Positions 1 through 10,930 of a stretch of 64,000 bases of DNA are shown piece by piece. Where the stretch lies: NCBI RefSeq assembly GCF_904849725.1, contig NC_058520.1:346515670-346579669 (forward strand). Direction: 5' to 3'. Made by a program: the position numbers and the translations under genes. The DNA is from Hordeum vulgare subsp. vulgare. Its lineage: Eukaryota; Streptophyta; Magnoliopsida; Poales; Poaceae. Within the stretch, counting starts at the first letter, position 1; each line of letters begins with the position of its first letter. The notes beneath the pieces are model-generated. The model was given only the letters and a program-made list of their open reading frames with translations, made no database searches and was not told where the DNA came from.

Positions 1-759
1 TTAATTCATCCATCTTCTCCGCTAGAAAGGTACTAGCATAGCCCGCGCGATGGCATTGCCGCGCCCATCCGTAGGATGCAGTTATATAGGCTGTTGTCGA
101 AATGATATAATTATAACTTGGTACTTTATGTTAGAAATTTCGTGTGTGGTGGTTTAAATTTTATTTGATAACTATGTGATTAATTATTTAGGTTTTGCTT
201 GTTCACTTAGTTTTTGTCTCATAATGTATGTACAAACATCATGGCTTACATTCTTAAGAGGTTTGTCCTAATTTTTTCAACATGCAAGGTACCCACTCAA
301 CGTCTCACTAAAAAATGTATTTAAGTCTTCTCTTTCATTAGGCCATACAAAATCTGTCACATAAATGAGTCATGCATTTAACTTATAAAGTACAGCTATG
401 TTTGCATTAGTCTATGCATATAGCGTGACACATCATATATTCATGTTATTCATTCTTCATATTTTTGTTTGAAGTGAAAGTTTTAACTATAGTTCAAAAG
501 TTTTGTTCTATTTTTAGACACTTTTTTATTGACTTTCAAGCTTCTACTTTATTTTCATTAAATTAAGCAAACACTTACGCATTTTCAAAAAAACAAATAC
601 AGCAACAACGCGCGGGAAAGAGTCATCCTCACTACTCAAGTCCAATTTTTCTGTAACTATTTTGCGACAATAAACCAATCAAGTATAATACATCTTATAT
701 GTTTATATTTTCATGCTCATATTATTAATTGTAACATTCATGTTCCAGATAAGCATGTA
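1..759. other. AT-rich intergenic DNA, no gene recognised
   Basis: No coding region, RNA gene or transposon end could be supported here. The stretch is AT-rich with scattered stops in all frames. It may be degraded transposon sequence, but I see no terminal repeats. Confidence 0.5.
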
Positions 760-1151
760 CTCCCTCCGTCCGGGTTTATTGGGCCCCTGGGCGGAGGGAG
801 CTCGTCCGCTCCTATTAGGCCCCTTCATCGGTGTATGGTTCGTCTTCACGAACGTAGAAATTTTTCATGCACAAGCTCATATACATTGAGCGACTAATAC
901 TACTCCTAGCACAACGCCATGGCTAGCTAGCCAATGCATGCACTTTTAGTCCTCTTTCGATAGGCCCTTGCATGCACCATGCGTCATCCGAGGCTGTCAC
1001 AAAGTAGAAGTATTACTGTGCACGTGAGCTGGCGCTCGCTTCCGAAGCGTCAGGAATTAAACGACTGCATGCTTCTAGGGATTAATCATCTTGCCTTGGT
1101 ACCTGCGACTTGGTGGGGGGAGAGGGGGCTAATAAACCCGGATGGAGGGAG
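760..1151. mobile_element. Mariner/Stowaway-like element with TA duplication
   Basis: The left end reads CTCCCTCCGTCCGGGTTTATT and the right end is its inverted counterpart, ending GGATGGAGGGAG. Both sides are flanked by TA (758-759 and 1152-1153), the duplication made by Tc1/Mariner transposases. At 392 bp with no transposase frame it is non-autonomous. The CTCCCTCCGT terminus is the hallmark of grass Stowaway MITEs. This element is longer than typical Stowaways, so it may be an internally deleted Mariner. The short reading frame inside (979-1161) is not considered real. Confidence 0.85.
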
Positions 1152-1153
1152 TA

Positions 1154-2766
1154 TCATTTAAACATATTGCCAAAAATTCGATTGAGATGTTGAAATCTCA
1201 AAAGGCTTTATTGAATGAAAAAATCGATACATTGTAGATTAAGGGAATACATACTTATATTACATGACAACTATTTATTTTTTGGATAATTCATAGCATC
1301 CTTGTTTCACCGCTCACTGGATGTGTGCAATATCAGTCGATGCTTGATGTTGAAATCACATATATGGCAAAAGGAAGATTTGCGTCTTAGTTTTTTGACT
1401 ACTTGATTGGTAGGTAGTTTGTACATCATTTCTTTGTTCTGGTGTTCTAGTCTCTTAGTGTTGTAGTTTCTACATGCCTACATATATGTATCTTTCACGT
1501 AAGACTATTTGTATTTGCCACGTTGCAATTTTGAAATATTTGGAAACTATAATGTTGTTTGACTTGATTGGGATATTTGTATTACATTTTTACCAACTAT
1601 TGTATCACACTTGGATTAGATAGAAGAAAAATCACGGGTGCACACCCTCCATTTCTATTCTGGCTCCGCCACTGGGTGTTCGAGATCATCAATGTCGTGT
1701 GGCAAAATGCTGTACTCCGTTGATATGTTATGTATATATATGCTATTTTTATTTTATGTGATAAATTTTAAGAGTTTTATGAGCATAAGTTTGTGGTTAG
1801 AACTCTGTAGTCACGAAAAAGTAAGACATGCACAGGAACAATTTAAAAAGTATTCACTTTATCACCATGTGTGCTACATCTTGCAAGATGATAAGTACAC
1901 ATTGCCCTTTTTTAGGAGGACTGCACACATTACATTCATTTGTAGCTTATATCATTCTAGTGGAGCATGTGGTGGGATGGGATTGTTACATGCGATGCAA
2001 CGACACGTAGCCTTTCTAAATTGTTACATGCGACCTACATGTGGCTTAGTACCAGTGTACGAAATAATTTGATCATCAGTATGTGGACACCGAGGATACA
2101 CACAAGGGTATTATGTAATAGAAATTACCGCATGTGTTTGCGAGGATCTGGGTCTGTTTTGTGAATTCATTTTCCTTTGGGGTTACCTGCTAACGGGCCA
2201 TGTTGAATTGTCTTTGTTCACTAATATTTTGCAAATTGTCTTATCGGTAGTGAGGCCTCATGTTGCCATTTTAGACAATAATTTTTCAAAAAAAAGAAAA
2301 TTTGATGCTACAGAATAACATCATGAGATTTGGAAAATAGTACACTTTAAATTGCATCCTTTAGGATAGGTTTGTTATTCCTTCTGCAATGTAGTTTTAA
2401 ACCATTGATGTAACTTCATGTAAAAAATTGTACTCCAAACAACTACTATGACGTGCTAATGTTAGTGTTGAATTATAGTGAGCTGTAGGTATTCTTAAAA
2501 GAATCGAAGAAAGAGAACATTTATAGATGTTTGACCTGTATTTTTTATGTTCCTGCAATATGATGGTATGACTTTACGGGTAAAAGAACAAATATTGGAT
2601 GCATCTATGAGTAATTGTTTGTAAGAAAACCTGTACAAAATTTAAGAATATAACGATTCCAAGGATATTTCGTAATTAATTTTAAAAGCATCAGATTCTT
2701 ATGGTTCGAAAAAAAATAATGCAGATGAGATTTTACAAAAATGGTAATTCCTGCAATCCAGGGAAA
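1154..2766. other. AT-rich stretch without a supported gene
   Basis: Only short frames occur, the longest at 1638-2072 (144 codons). That frame is cysteine/histidine-rich, has no family signature and no promoter context, and I treat it as chance. A possible transposon terminus lies at 1660-1674. Confidence 0.5.
1660..1674. repeat. Possible right terminus of a hAT-like element
   Basis: CTGGCTCCGCCACTG is the inverted form of the CAGTGGCGGAGCCAG type end common on plant hAT-like elements. No matching left end was found upstream in the window, so this is a lone end or a chance match. Confidence 0.3.
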
Positions 2767-2989
2767 TTTCCAAGCAGATTATGTATGAGCTCAAGACCCA
2801 TGTGGAAAGAAAAACATAGAGATGTATGTCAATCAAAACTGTTATTCTTGATGGTAATTTGTATTTTTTCTGCCAACATATTGCTTCTGGCCAATCAAAG
2901 AAGAAAAGGAATTCGTAATTGAGAAAGTAGTCTTGTGTGTCATATGGCTAGTATGGGCGTTTCCAAGCAGATTATGTATGAGCTCAAGA
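2767..2989. repeat. Pair of identical 30-bp direct repeats
   Basis: A 30-base sequence starting TTTCCAAGCAGATT and ending GAGCTCAAGA occurs identically at 2767-2796 and 2960-2989, with 163 bp between copies. The intervening DNA is not itself a repeat of the flanks. It could be a local duplication or the footprint of a rearrangement. Confidence 0.7.
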
Positions 2990-3638
2990 GTCCTTGTTCG
3001 CATTGCGCCCAATCGTCTTGTAAATCTATTTACTCCCTTTCTAGAAAAAATAATTTGTACTTCAGCTAGAGAGCATCCGATGGTACTCCATCTGAGGATT
3101 TTTGTAGTTTATTAGATTTTATTTAGGCGCCGATTGTGCTAATGTGCAACTCACATGTGCCTTACTTTTGATTTGGCTGGGTACTCTCTCTGAGTTTGCA
3201 TAGGAATTTATTTCTAGGGGAAGGTTTGTAGAGGAATTATCGGTGTCCGCTTGACATTCCTTTTGCATGGATGATGTGACTACGTCATGTGTTAATTGGT
3301 TTAACCGGAATCTTCGGATGGTTAGTTGTTCTATAAAAAGAAATTCCGGCTCAATGGGTGTAGCGATCAGGACAAGATGTGGTTTCAGTCCCATGAGTGA
3401 CAGCGGGTGTCGCACCTGTACACGTGTGTGTGCCTTGTAATCGAACTAGTCGGTATAGTCCTTGGCGCAGCGGGCACACACCCACTGCCGCTGACTGCCA
3501 TGCTTGCGCCGGGACTGCGACAAGGTCGCATGGCGCATGAGCCAGGTCATGGCATAGGCATCATTGCGCCCCCTCCCATCATGTTCGTGTCTTCGTCCTC
3601 CCCTCTCGCCGATGGAGCTCGCTTCACCAGCCGCCATG
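2990..3638. other. No gene recognised
   Basis: Moderately GC-rich from about 3380 onward, with overlapping short frames on both strands (3119-3415 minus, 3407-3862 plus). Neither resembles a known protein, and the plus frame runs into the following LTR. I see no promoter or splice structure to support a gene. Confidence 0.45.
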
Positions 3639-5260
3639 TGATACGTCCCAAACATATCTATAATTTATGTTTGTTTCATGATCTTTTGGATGACATTGTT
3701 ATATGTTTTGCTACACTTTTATACCTTTTTACACATATTTGGACTAACCTACTAACTCAGTGCACTCAGTGCCAGTTTTTGTCTGCTGATGTCTTTTTTG
3801 CACGAACTTTTACCCCAATTTACAGACACCAAAAATTCCGAGAAAAAAAATATAAAAATTAGCGTGACAGAAGCTTCACGAGCACCAAAGGTGGGCCGGA
3901 GGGGAGCCAGGGCCTGCCCAGGCGGCCACCCTGCATGACCCCCTCCTGGACGCGCCACCAGGCCGCCTTCGGCCTATATTTACCTCTTCAATGGGAAACC
4001 CTGAGAGCAGATCCGGAATCGCGAATTTCTTCACTGTTCCGCCGCCACAACGCTTCCGAGATCGGGAGCGCCAGAAGACCTCTTCCCGGCACCCTGTCGG
4101 AGGGAGGATTGACCTCCGGGAGCTTCTCCACCACCATGGATGCTTCCCGGACGTGCCGTGAGTAGTCCTCCTTGGACCATGAGTCCATGACCAGTAGCTA
4201 TGTGATGTTTTCTCTCCAATCTTGTGCTTCAATGCTTAGCCCTTGTGAGCTGCCCTACATGATCAAGGCATCTATGTAATTTACCTGTTGTTGCTATGCT
4301 GCATTTGCTGGTATCTGATGGATTATGAGATTATGTTCATATTGTGATGAGTTATACATTTGGTTCTCCTTTTATATTATGTTCTTGAGTAATTCATGCA
4401 TGCTCTCTGTTGCATTTTATTGCTTTGGCCGAGTAGTAGATTGTAACTCCAAGAGGGACGTTATGCATGATTGTGGGTTCATGCCCCCTGATGTCTAGCT
4501 TGAGTGACAGAAACATGAGACAAGGAGATGTGTTGTTGCCCCCAGGGAGAAAACAACGGTGCTTATGACCACGGTTGGAAGGATTGTTTACATTACGCAA
4601 AGTTCGTTAATGCAATTGTCTGTTGCTTTGAGTTTACACTTTGGGTGGGGCTCACAACTTAATACTAACCGAGATGTTCTAGATAGATATCTAAATGTGG
4701 ATGATTAGAGAGTAGATGTTGATGGATAAACGGTCTACTTATCTTGGCATACTGCCCATTACTTTTGAGCCTCTAACTTTCTTGTAGCATGATTAGCATT
4801 GCGGTGCGTTTATAATTCTGTCAATTGCCCAGCTGTAATTTGTTTACCCAACATAGTTGTTTATCGTCTTTTGGGAGAGATACATCACTAGTGAACATCA
4901 TGGGACTCTGGTCCATATTACCACCATTGTTTACACCTCTATCATTTACTATTTTTATTTACTTTTTCGTCGCAATAACTATCACTATTCCCGCTTGTGT
5001 TTTGATCATTTGCAAACTATAAGGACGGAGAGATTGACAACCTATCTGAACTCGTTGGGAGCAAAGTTATTTGTTGTGTGTGCAGGTCCACGTCTTCTGC
5101 TAGCGCCAGAGTAGCGGACACCTACTTGTTGATCCTTGGAGTCCTCCTGGTTCGATAAACCTTATAGTCCCTGTGTAAGGGAAATCTGCTGCTGACTACA
5201 TCTCCACCTTCCACTTGGGGTAACCAACGAGGGGCGAGAAGTATATCCATCAACTCGTCA
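3639..5260 (+). repeat. RLG-1 5' LTR
   Basis: Runs from TGATACGTCCC to CAACTCGTCA and matches 9279-10930 along its length. A TATA-like TATATTTAC near 3975 follows a GC-rich block, a typical LTR promoter layout. Small frames inside are LTR sequence, not genes. Confidence 0.88.
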
Positions 5261-5273
5261 TCAAGCAAATTGC

Positions 5274-5291
5274 TAGCGCCGTTGCCGGGGA
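5274..5291 (+). other. RLG-1 primer-binding site, tRNA-Asp type
   Basis: TAGCGCCGTTGCCGGGGA, 13 bp after the 5' LTR end, matches the complement of the 3' end of plant tRNA-Asp (canonical start TGGCGCCGTTGCCGGGGA) except at one position. Confidence 0.8.
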
Positions 5292-5460
5292 CTCCAGTCT
5301 TCAAGATAGAGGAGTTGCACGCTATATTTTACCTTTGCTTTTTAGTCTTGTTAGTTTGCTTTCTAGTTTTTTTCTTTAGAATCTTATACCAAAAACCACA
5401 AAAAAATTAGTTGCTTTGTTCTTGCTTGTTGCTGCTGCTATAGGTTCCACTGAGAACACC

Positions 5461-5909
5461 ATGTTGTGTGACTTCACTAGTCACAACAACAATGATTTTA
5501 CCTTCACTTCTATTGCTCTGGTTGCCACTATGGGTATTTATAAAAGTAATATATCTTGTGACTATGTTAGTTATTATGGAGAATTATTCCCTTGGCATGG
5601 TCTCCCCACGAAGGAACCGGATCCTTGGTTTGAAGTTGCTCCTAAACGTCCCCAAACTTGGGAAGACATCCAAACTTTATGACAGAGAGCATATCAAATA
5701 TAGAGGATGACACTACAATTTTACTTAAAAGTGATGATATTAATTTTTATAATTGTAGTCTTTCTGAAGTTATCACCTTTTTGCAAAGAATGGCTAAAGA
5801 CCCCCACACTAGTACACTCAATATTGCCTTCACCGAGCATATTACAAATGCTCTTATCAAAGCTAGGGAGGAGAAGCTCAATCTAGAGACTTCTATTCCT
5901 AGAAACTAG
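5461..5909 (+). pseudogene. RLG-1 gag remnant with large central deletion
   Basis: The first residues (CDF...NNN...) match the N-terminus of the RLG-3 gag at 49491. The segment 5735-5900 (SLSEVITFLQRMAKDPH...AFTEHITNALIKAREEKL) matches the gag C-terminal region of RLG-3 around 50950-51070. About 1.1 kb of gag that RLG-3 retains between these points, including the capsid core, is missing here. The frame also shifts near 5660. Gag would form the particle that packages the RNA; this copy cannot. It is followed within 20 bp by the protease remnant in another frame. Confidence 0.75.
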
Positions 5910-5911
5910 AA

Positions 5912-6364
5912 GATGGTCGGGATCCTATGGTCAAGATTAAATTGAATAATTTCTCTTGCTTTGCTTTATGTGATGTTGGAGCTAGTGCCTCCGTTATGCC
6001 CAAAAGAATGTATGATGTGCTTGATTTGAGACCTTTTCATCAATGTTCTTTTGGTGTTCGTCTTATTGATTCTTCCATAAAGAAACCTTTAGGGATAATT
6101 GGTGGTGTTCTTATTGTTGTCAATGATAATTATGTTCACGTTGATTTTCTTATTATGGAGATTGAGTGTGATCCCTCATCTCCAATTATTTTGGGATGTC
6201 CTTTTCTCCGCATCGTTGGTGCTATCATTGACATGAAAGAAGGGACCATTAGATTCTAATTTCCCCTTAAAAGGGGAATGGAACACTTCCCTCAAAATAA
6301 GATTAAGTTACCTTATGAGTCTGTTACTCGGGCAAGTTATTCTTTTGGAGTTGATAATACTTGA
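5912..6364 (+). pseudogene. RLG-1 aspartic protease (retropepsin) remnant
   Basis: Encodes a retropepsin-like fold: DVGASASVMPK carries the active-site D-x-GAS motif (plant Gypsy families commonly have DLGAS or DVGAS), and IILGCPFLR is the second conserved strand. The open frame 5927-6259 ends at a TAA. Recognisable sequence (FPLKRGMEHFPQNK...) continues in the same frame to a second stop at 6362-6364, so the TAA is probably a nonsense mutation within a longer protein. Retropepsins normally cleave the gag-pol precursor. Nothing resembling RT follows. Confidence 0.78.
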
Positions 6365-9264
6365 TCTTTTAGCATCATGCCTAGCTCAAAGGCATAAAAG
6401 AAAGTGCTTGTTGGGAGGCACCCCAATTTATTTTTACTTTCAGTTTTAGTGGTCTTGATGCTTGTTACTACTGTAGCAACATCATTGTATCTTTATTTTC
6501 AAGCTTTCTGCCAAGTTTTAGCCTCCGATTGAAGAAAGTTCAAAAGTTGTGACATGTTGTCCAGAAACAGATTATGTCTGCTTGACGGAAAAATTTGCCA
6601 AAAATCACCAGATCATATTTTCGATCTGAATGTTTTTGAAATTATGATCTATATAATTGTCTTTCTAGCACCTGTTCTGAGTTTTTTGATTTGAGTGACA
6701 GAAGTGCCCCGAAAAAACTATTTACTACCTTCTCTTCTGTTTTTCCCAGATTCTGTCATGTTTTGCGTTTTCATTGTTTTGCAAATCTTAAGCTTGCTTT
6801 TTCTTTGCAAAAACCTTTTGGAAATCTTGATAAATAGTATCTCTTCCTGAAAATCTTTATTTCCAGAAGAGAACAAATTATTTTATTATGTGCACTAACC
6901 ACTCTAATCAGCTTATGATGAGTTCCGTAATAAGGGAGTTTTCAAGTATGCGATGGAAGATGGTGAAAGAAGATTCAGGAGTGTCGAGCGTTCAAGCTTG
7001 GGGATGCCCCCATGAACCCCCAATAAATATTCAAGGATACTCAAGTGTCTAAGCTTGGGGATGCCCCTGTGCATCCCCTTCTCCATCAACAATCATGAGT
7101 TCGTCCTTCTCCATGCTATATTTTTATCACTTCATATGTTATGTGCTATGCTTAGAGTATCCCACTCTTTACTTTTTAGTTTGTTTTAGTTTTTCTTGTT
7201 GTTCATAACAAGTTGGAACCTAGCCTTCTTTGTTTGGGAGAGAAACACGCTCCACTCCAGTCTAGAACACAACATAGGTTTTCATGCTTATCTTTTTGTG
7301 TGTTCTTTATATTTTCATAGTTGTTATCATGATTAGCTCTTAGTTTTCACGCTTTATCTTTTTAAGAGATTTTATTTAGGTTGTTTTTGGAACTCTCTTG
7401 ATTTATCATGCTTATCTTGTTTAGAGAGTTGGCTTGTTGCGCTAAGTTGTGTATCTTGCATGAGTAGGTAATTGAGGTTGCTATTTAAGTATAGTAGTAA
7501 CTTGCAATAGTTTTGAGGTATTGATTTAAGTAATGTTTGGACTATTGGTGTCAAGAGCTTGAGCCTATTAGTGATAGGTGTTGTATTTTGGGAAATCCGT
7601 GTGTATTTTCGAAAAAGTAAAAAAAAAGTTGAACTCTAGCTACTAGATGGATCGCTAACCTCTGGAGGGGTTGGAATATATAGAGTACCCTCACGTTATC
7701 ATGGGTCGAGGATGCGCAAGGATAACCAAACCCCCAAACACTCCTCCTCAGGGTAGTTGTCTCTTTGTGAATCTCCTGACTAGATAGAGAGTTACCGATA
7801 ATAAGTGCATGAGTTCTTCGGACTAATGCGAGTATTAGGTTGTTGGCACTTCCACCATCCATATTTTGCTAGCCTCTTCGGTACCGTGCATTGCCCTTTC
7901 TCATCTCGAGAGTTGGTGCAAACTTCGCCGGTGAATCCAAACCCTTGGCATGATACACTCTGTCATCATAAGCCTTGTTATATATTTCCTCAAAACAGCC
8001 ACCATACCTACCTATTAAGGCATTTCCATAGCCTTTCCTAGATACATTGCCATGCAACATACACCATCTCATGACTTGATCTTCATGTCATACATGCTTT
8101 TGCTTGACCGAGGAGCCGCATGCTAGTTGAGCATTACCCTTATTATTGCTACATGACGCGCTAGTTTCATTGCATATCCTGCTACACTGGCAGAGGCATA
8201 CATTTGCATACATCATGATAGTTTTCATTTGTCTTTATGTTGAGTACTTATAAAGTGTGAAGATATTATTTTTATTCTTGTAAAACATAGAGTGTTGCCC
8301 TTAAGTGAAGAAAAGATCCCAAAGAGGACAAATTAAAAGATCCCAAAAGAGGACACATGAAAAGATCCCAAAGAGGACAAATGAGAGATAAATAGAAAGA
8401 GCCAAAGAGGCCACAAAAAAATAAAGAAAAAGAAATAAAGAAATAAAAAGAGAGAAGGGGCAACACTACTATTCCTTTTGAAAGATCCACACTCATACTC
8501 CATTGTTATATTTGTACTCCATAGAGATTATCATTCATGCATAACTATGTGGGGACCCTTACACTTTAGAACTTGGCTTGTATATTCCAATGATGAGCCT
8601 TCTCAAATGAGCTCTAGGTCTTCATGAGCAAGCAAGTTGGGTGCACCCCCACTAGTTCCATTGGAGAGCTTACCTTAGCTCATATATGCATCCGTTGTAT
8701 GGCAATCCCTACTCCGCACATCATATCTATCATTTGGCTTTCTCTCGCCTATGATTGTCCTCATTGATGTGAGCCTTTCACACCTTTTTTGTCTTCCTTC
8801 CCCATCATTATTATCTTTGCCATCCTAAGTGCCAACATATCTTGCTTGCGCTTACCCATTGCATGAGTGCTCAAAGTCGAAAGGGAGAGGATCATTTTGA
8901 CTTGTGCCTCACTAGTGATCTAGGGATGAGTCAAAATAAGATTCCGAAGAAGACCAAGTGTGAAGTTTTAGTAGATTGAGTTCTCAATTAAACTATATAA
9001 TATTTTTATGCTCTAAACCCATCTTCCACTTCTTGCACGCAAACACCATTTGGAGACATTCGAGTCACGGACAGCGAGAGCTCTTGCACCTTTATGTTCT
9101 TACTTTGCTATTTTCAATACTAGATATAGACTCTTGCTTGTTATTGTCTTGACTTGAATTACATATCTTACTTGCTTTACTTTGAAGTTTTTATATGTGT
9201 GTTAGCATGTCACCACAGAAATTATTTATGTTATCATTTACCTACTCGAGGACGAGCAGGAATT
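6365..9264 (+). other. RLG-1 long 3' non-coding domain
   Basis: About 2.9 kb with no credible protein. It contains two internal copies of AAGCTTGGGGATGCCCC (6994-7010, 7051-7067), a purine-rich hairpin (8291-8467), and blocks alignable with the same part of RLG-3 (for example 7990-8075 with 53050-53145, and 8575-8665 with 53545-53640). Conservation between two diverged elements suggests a cis-acting role such as packaging or plus-strand priming; that is inference. Confidence 0.7.
8291..8467 (+). repeat. Inverted repeat enclosing purine-rich tandem repeats
   Basis: AGTGTTGCCC (8291-8300) pairs perfectly with GGGCAACACT (8458-8467). Between them, variants of AAAAGATCCCAAAGAGGACA repeat about three times, followed by an almost pure A/G run. 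RLG-3 has an equivalent structure at 53329-53442. Confidence 0.75.
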
Positions 9265-9277
9265 AAGCTTGGGGATG
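9265..9277 (+). other. RLG-1 polypurine tract
   Basis: AAGCTTGGGGATG lies directly before the 3' LTR, where plus-strand DNA synthesis is primed. The matching RLG-3 site at 54198 has the same sequence. Confidence 0.7.
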
Positions 9278-9278
9278 T

Positions 9279-10930
9279 TGATACGTCCCAAATGTATCTA
9301 TAATTTTTGTTTGTTCCATGATCTTTTGGGTGACATTGTTATATGTTTTGCTACACTTTTATACCTTTTTACACATATTTGGACTAACCTACTAACTGAG
9401 TGCACCCAATGCCAGTTTCTGTCTGCTGATGTCTTTTTTGCAGGGACTTTTGCCCCAATTTAGAGAGCCCCAAACATTCCGAGAATATATATATATATAA
9501 ATCAGTGTGACGGAAGCTTTACGAGCACCAAAGGTGGGCCAGAGGGGAGCCAGGGCCTGCCCAGGCAGCCACCCTACGCGCCCCCCTCCTGGTCAAGCCA
9601 TCAGGCCGCCTGGGTGGGTCCCACCCCCTCTGGTGCCCTCCTTCGGCCTATATTTACATCTTCCATGGAAAACCCTCAGAGGAGATCCAGAATCGCGAAT
9701 TTCTGCACCGTTCCGCCTCCGCAGCGCTTCCGAGATCGGGAGCACCAGAAGACCTCTTCCCGGCACCCTGCCGGAGGGAGGATTGACCTCCGGGAGCTTC
9801 TCCACCACCATGGACGCTTCCCGGACGTGTCGTGAGTAGTCCTCCTTGGACCATGCATCCATGACCAGTAGCTATGTTTGTCTTCTCCCTAATCTTGTGC
9901 ATCAATGCTTAGCCCTTGTGAGCTGCCTACATGATCAAGGCATCTATGTAATTTCCCTGCTGTTGCTATGCTGCGTTTGCTGGGATCCGATGGATTATGA
10001 GATTATGTTTAGGTTGTGATGAGTTATATATTTGGTTCTCCTTTTATATTATGTTCTTGAGTAATTCATGCATGTTCTCCATTGTTTTTTATTGCTTTGG
10101 CCAAGTAATAGATTGTAACTCCAAGAGGGAGCGTTATGCATGATTATGGGTTCATGCCCCCGGATGTCTAGCTTGAGTGACAGAAACATGAGACTAGGGG
10201 ATGTGTTGTTGCCACCAGGGAGGAAACAACGGTGCTTGTGACCATGGTTGCAAGGACTGTTTACCTTACGTAAAGTTTGTTAATGCAGTTGTCCGTTGCT
10301 TTGGGTTTACACTTTGCGTGGGGCTCGCAACTTAATACCAGCGAGATGTTCTGGATAGATATCTCAAGGTGAATGGTTAGAGAGTAGATGCTGATGGATA
10401 AACGGTCTACTTGTCTTGGCGTACTGCCCATTACTTTTGAGCCTCTAACTTTCTTGTAGCATGATTAGCACTGCGGTGCGTTTATAATTCTATCAATTGC
10501 CCAGCTGTAATTTGTTTACCCATCATAGTTGTTTATCGTCTTTTGAAAGAGAGACATCAGTAGTGAACATCATGGGACTCTGCTCCATGTTACCACCATT
10601 GTTTACACCTTCATCATTTACTGTTTTTATTTACTTTTTCGTTGCAATCCCTATCACTATTCCCGCTTGTGTTTTGATCCTTTGCAATCTACAAGGACGG
10701 AGAGATTGAAAACCTCTTTAACTCGTTGGGAGCAAAGTTATTTGTTGTATGTGCAGGTCCACGTCTTTTGCTAGCGCCAGAGCAGGGGACAGCTACTTGT
10801 TGATCCTCGAAGTCCTTCTGGTTCGATAAACCTTAGAGTCCCCGTGTAAGGGAAATCTGTTGCTGACTACATCTTCACCTTCACTTGGGGTAAACAACGA
10901 GGGACGAGAAGTATATACATCAACTCGTCA
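9279..10930 (+). repeat. RLG-1 3' LTR
   Basis: Copy of 3639-5260, 1652 bp against 1622 bp, with scattered substitutions and small indels (for example a TA dinucleotide run at 9485-9498). It ends CAACTCGTCA, after which the sequence abruptly changes character. Confidence 0.88.

Larger units (their letters stand above)
3639..10930 (+). mobile_element. RLG-1: non-autonomous Gypsy-type LTR retrotransposon
   Basis: Two long direct repeats (3639-5260 and 9279-10930), each TGATACGTCC...CGTCA, enclose about 4.0 kb. After the 5' LTR comes a tRNA-Asp-type primer site; before the 3' LTR is an AAGCTTGGGGATG purine tract. The interior has remnants of gag and aspartic protease only. No reverse transcriptase, RNase H or integrase motif is present, so it would need a partner element. 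LTR divergence is visibly several percent, so the insertion is old. The expected 5-bp target duplication is absent: CCATG on the left, TTACA on the right. The layout recalls gag-pro-only Triticeae Gypsy families such as Sabrina or WHAM; the exact family is not asserted. Confidence 0.88.

Noticed and set aside
1638..2072. 144-codon open frame in AT-rich DNA
   Set aside because: Composition is biased by short repeats, there is no homology I recognise, and overlapping frames of similar length exist on the same strand.
8311..8400. Regularly spaced short repeats resembling a CRISPR-like array
   Set aside because: Units are contiguous purine-rich variants without unique spacers, in a plant retrotransposon.
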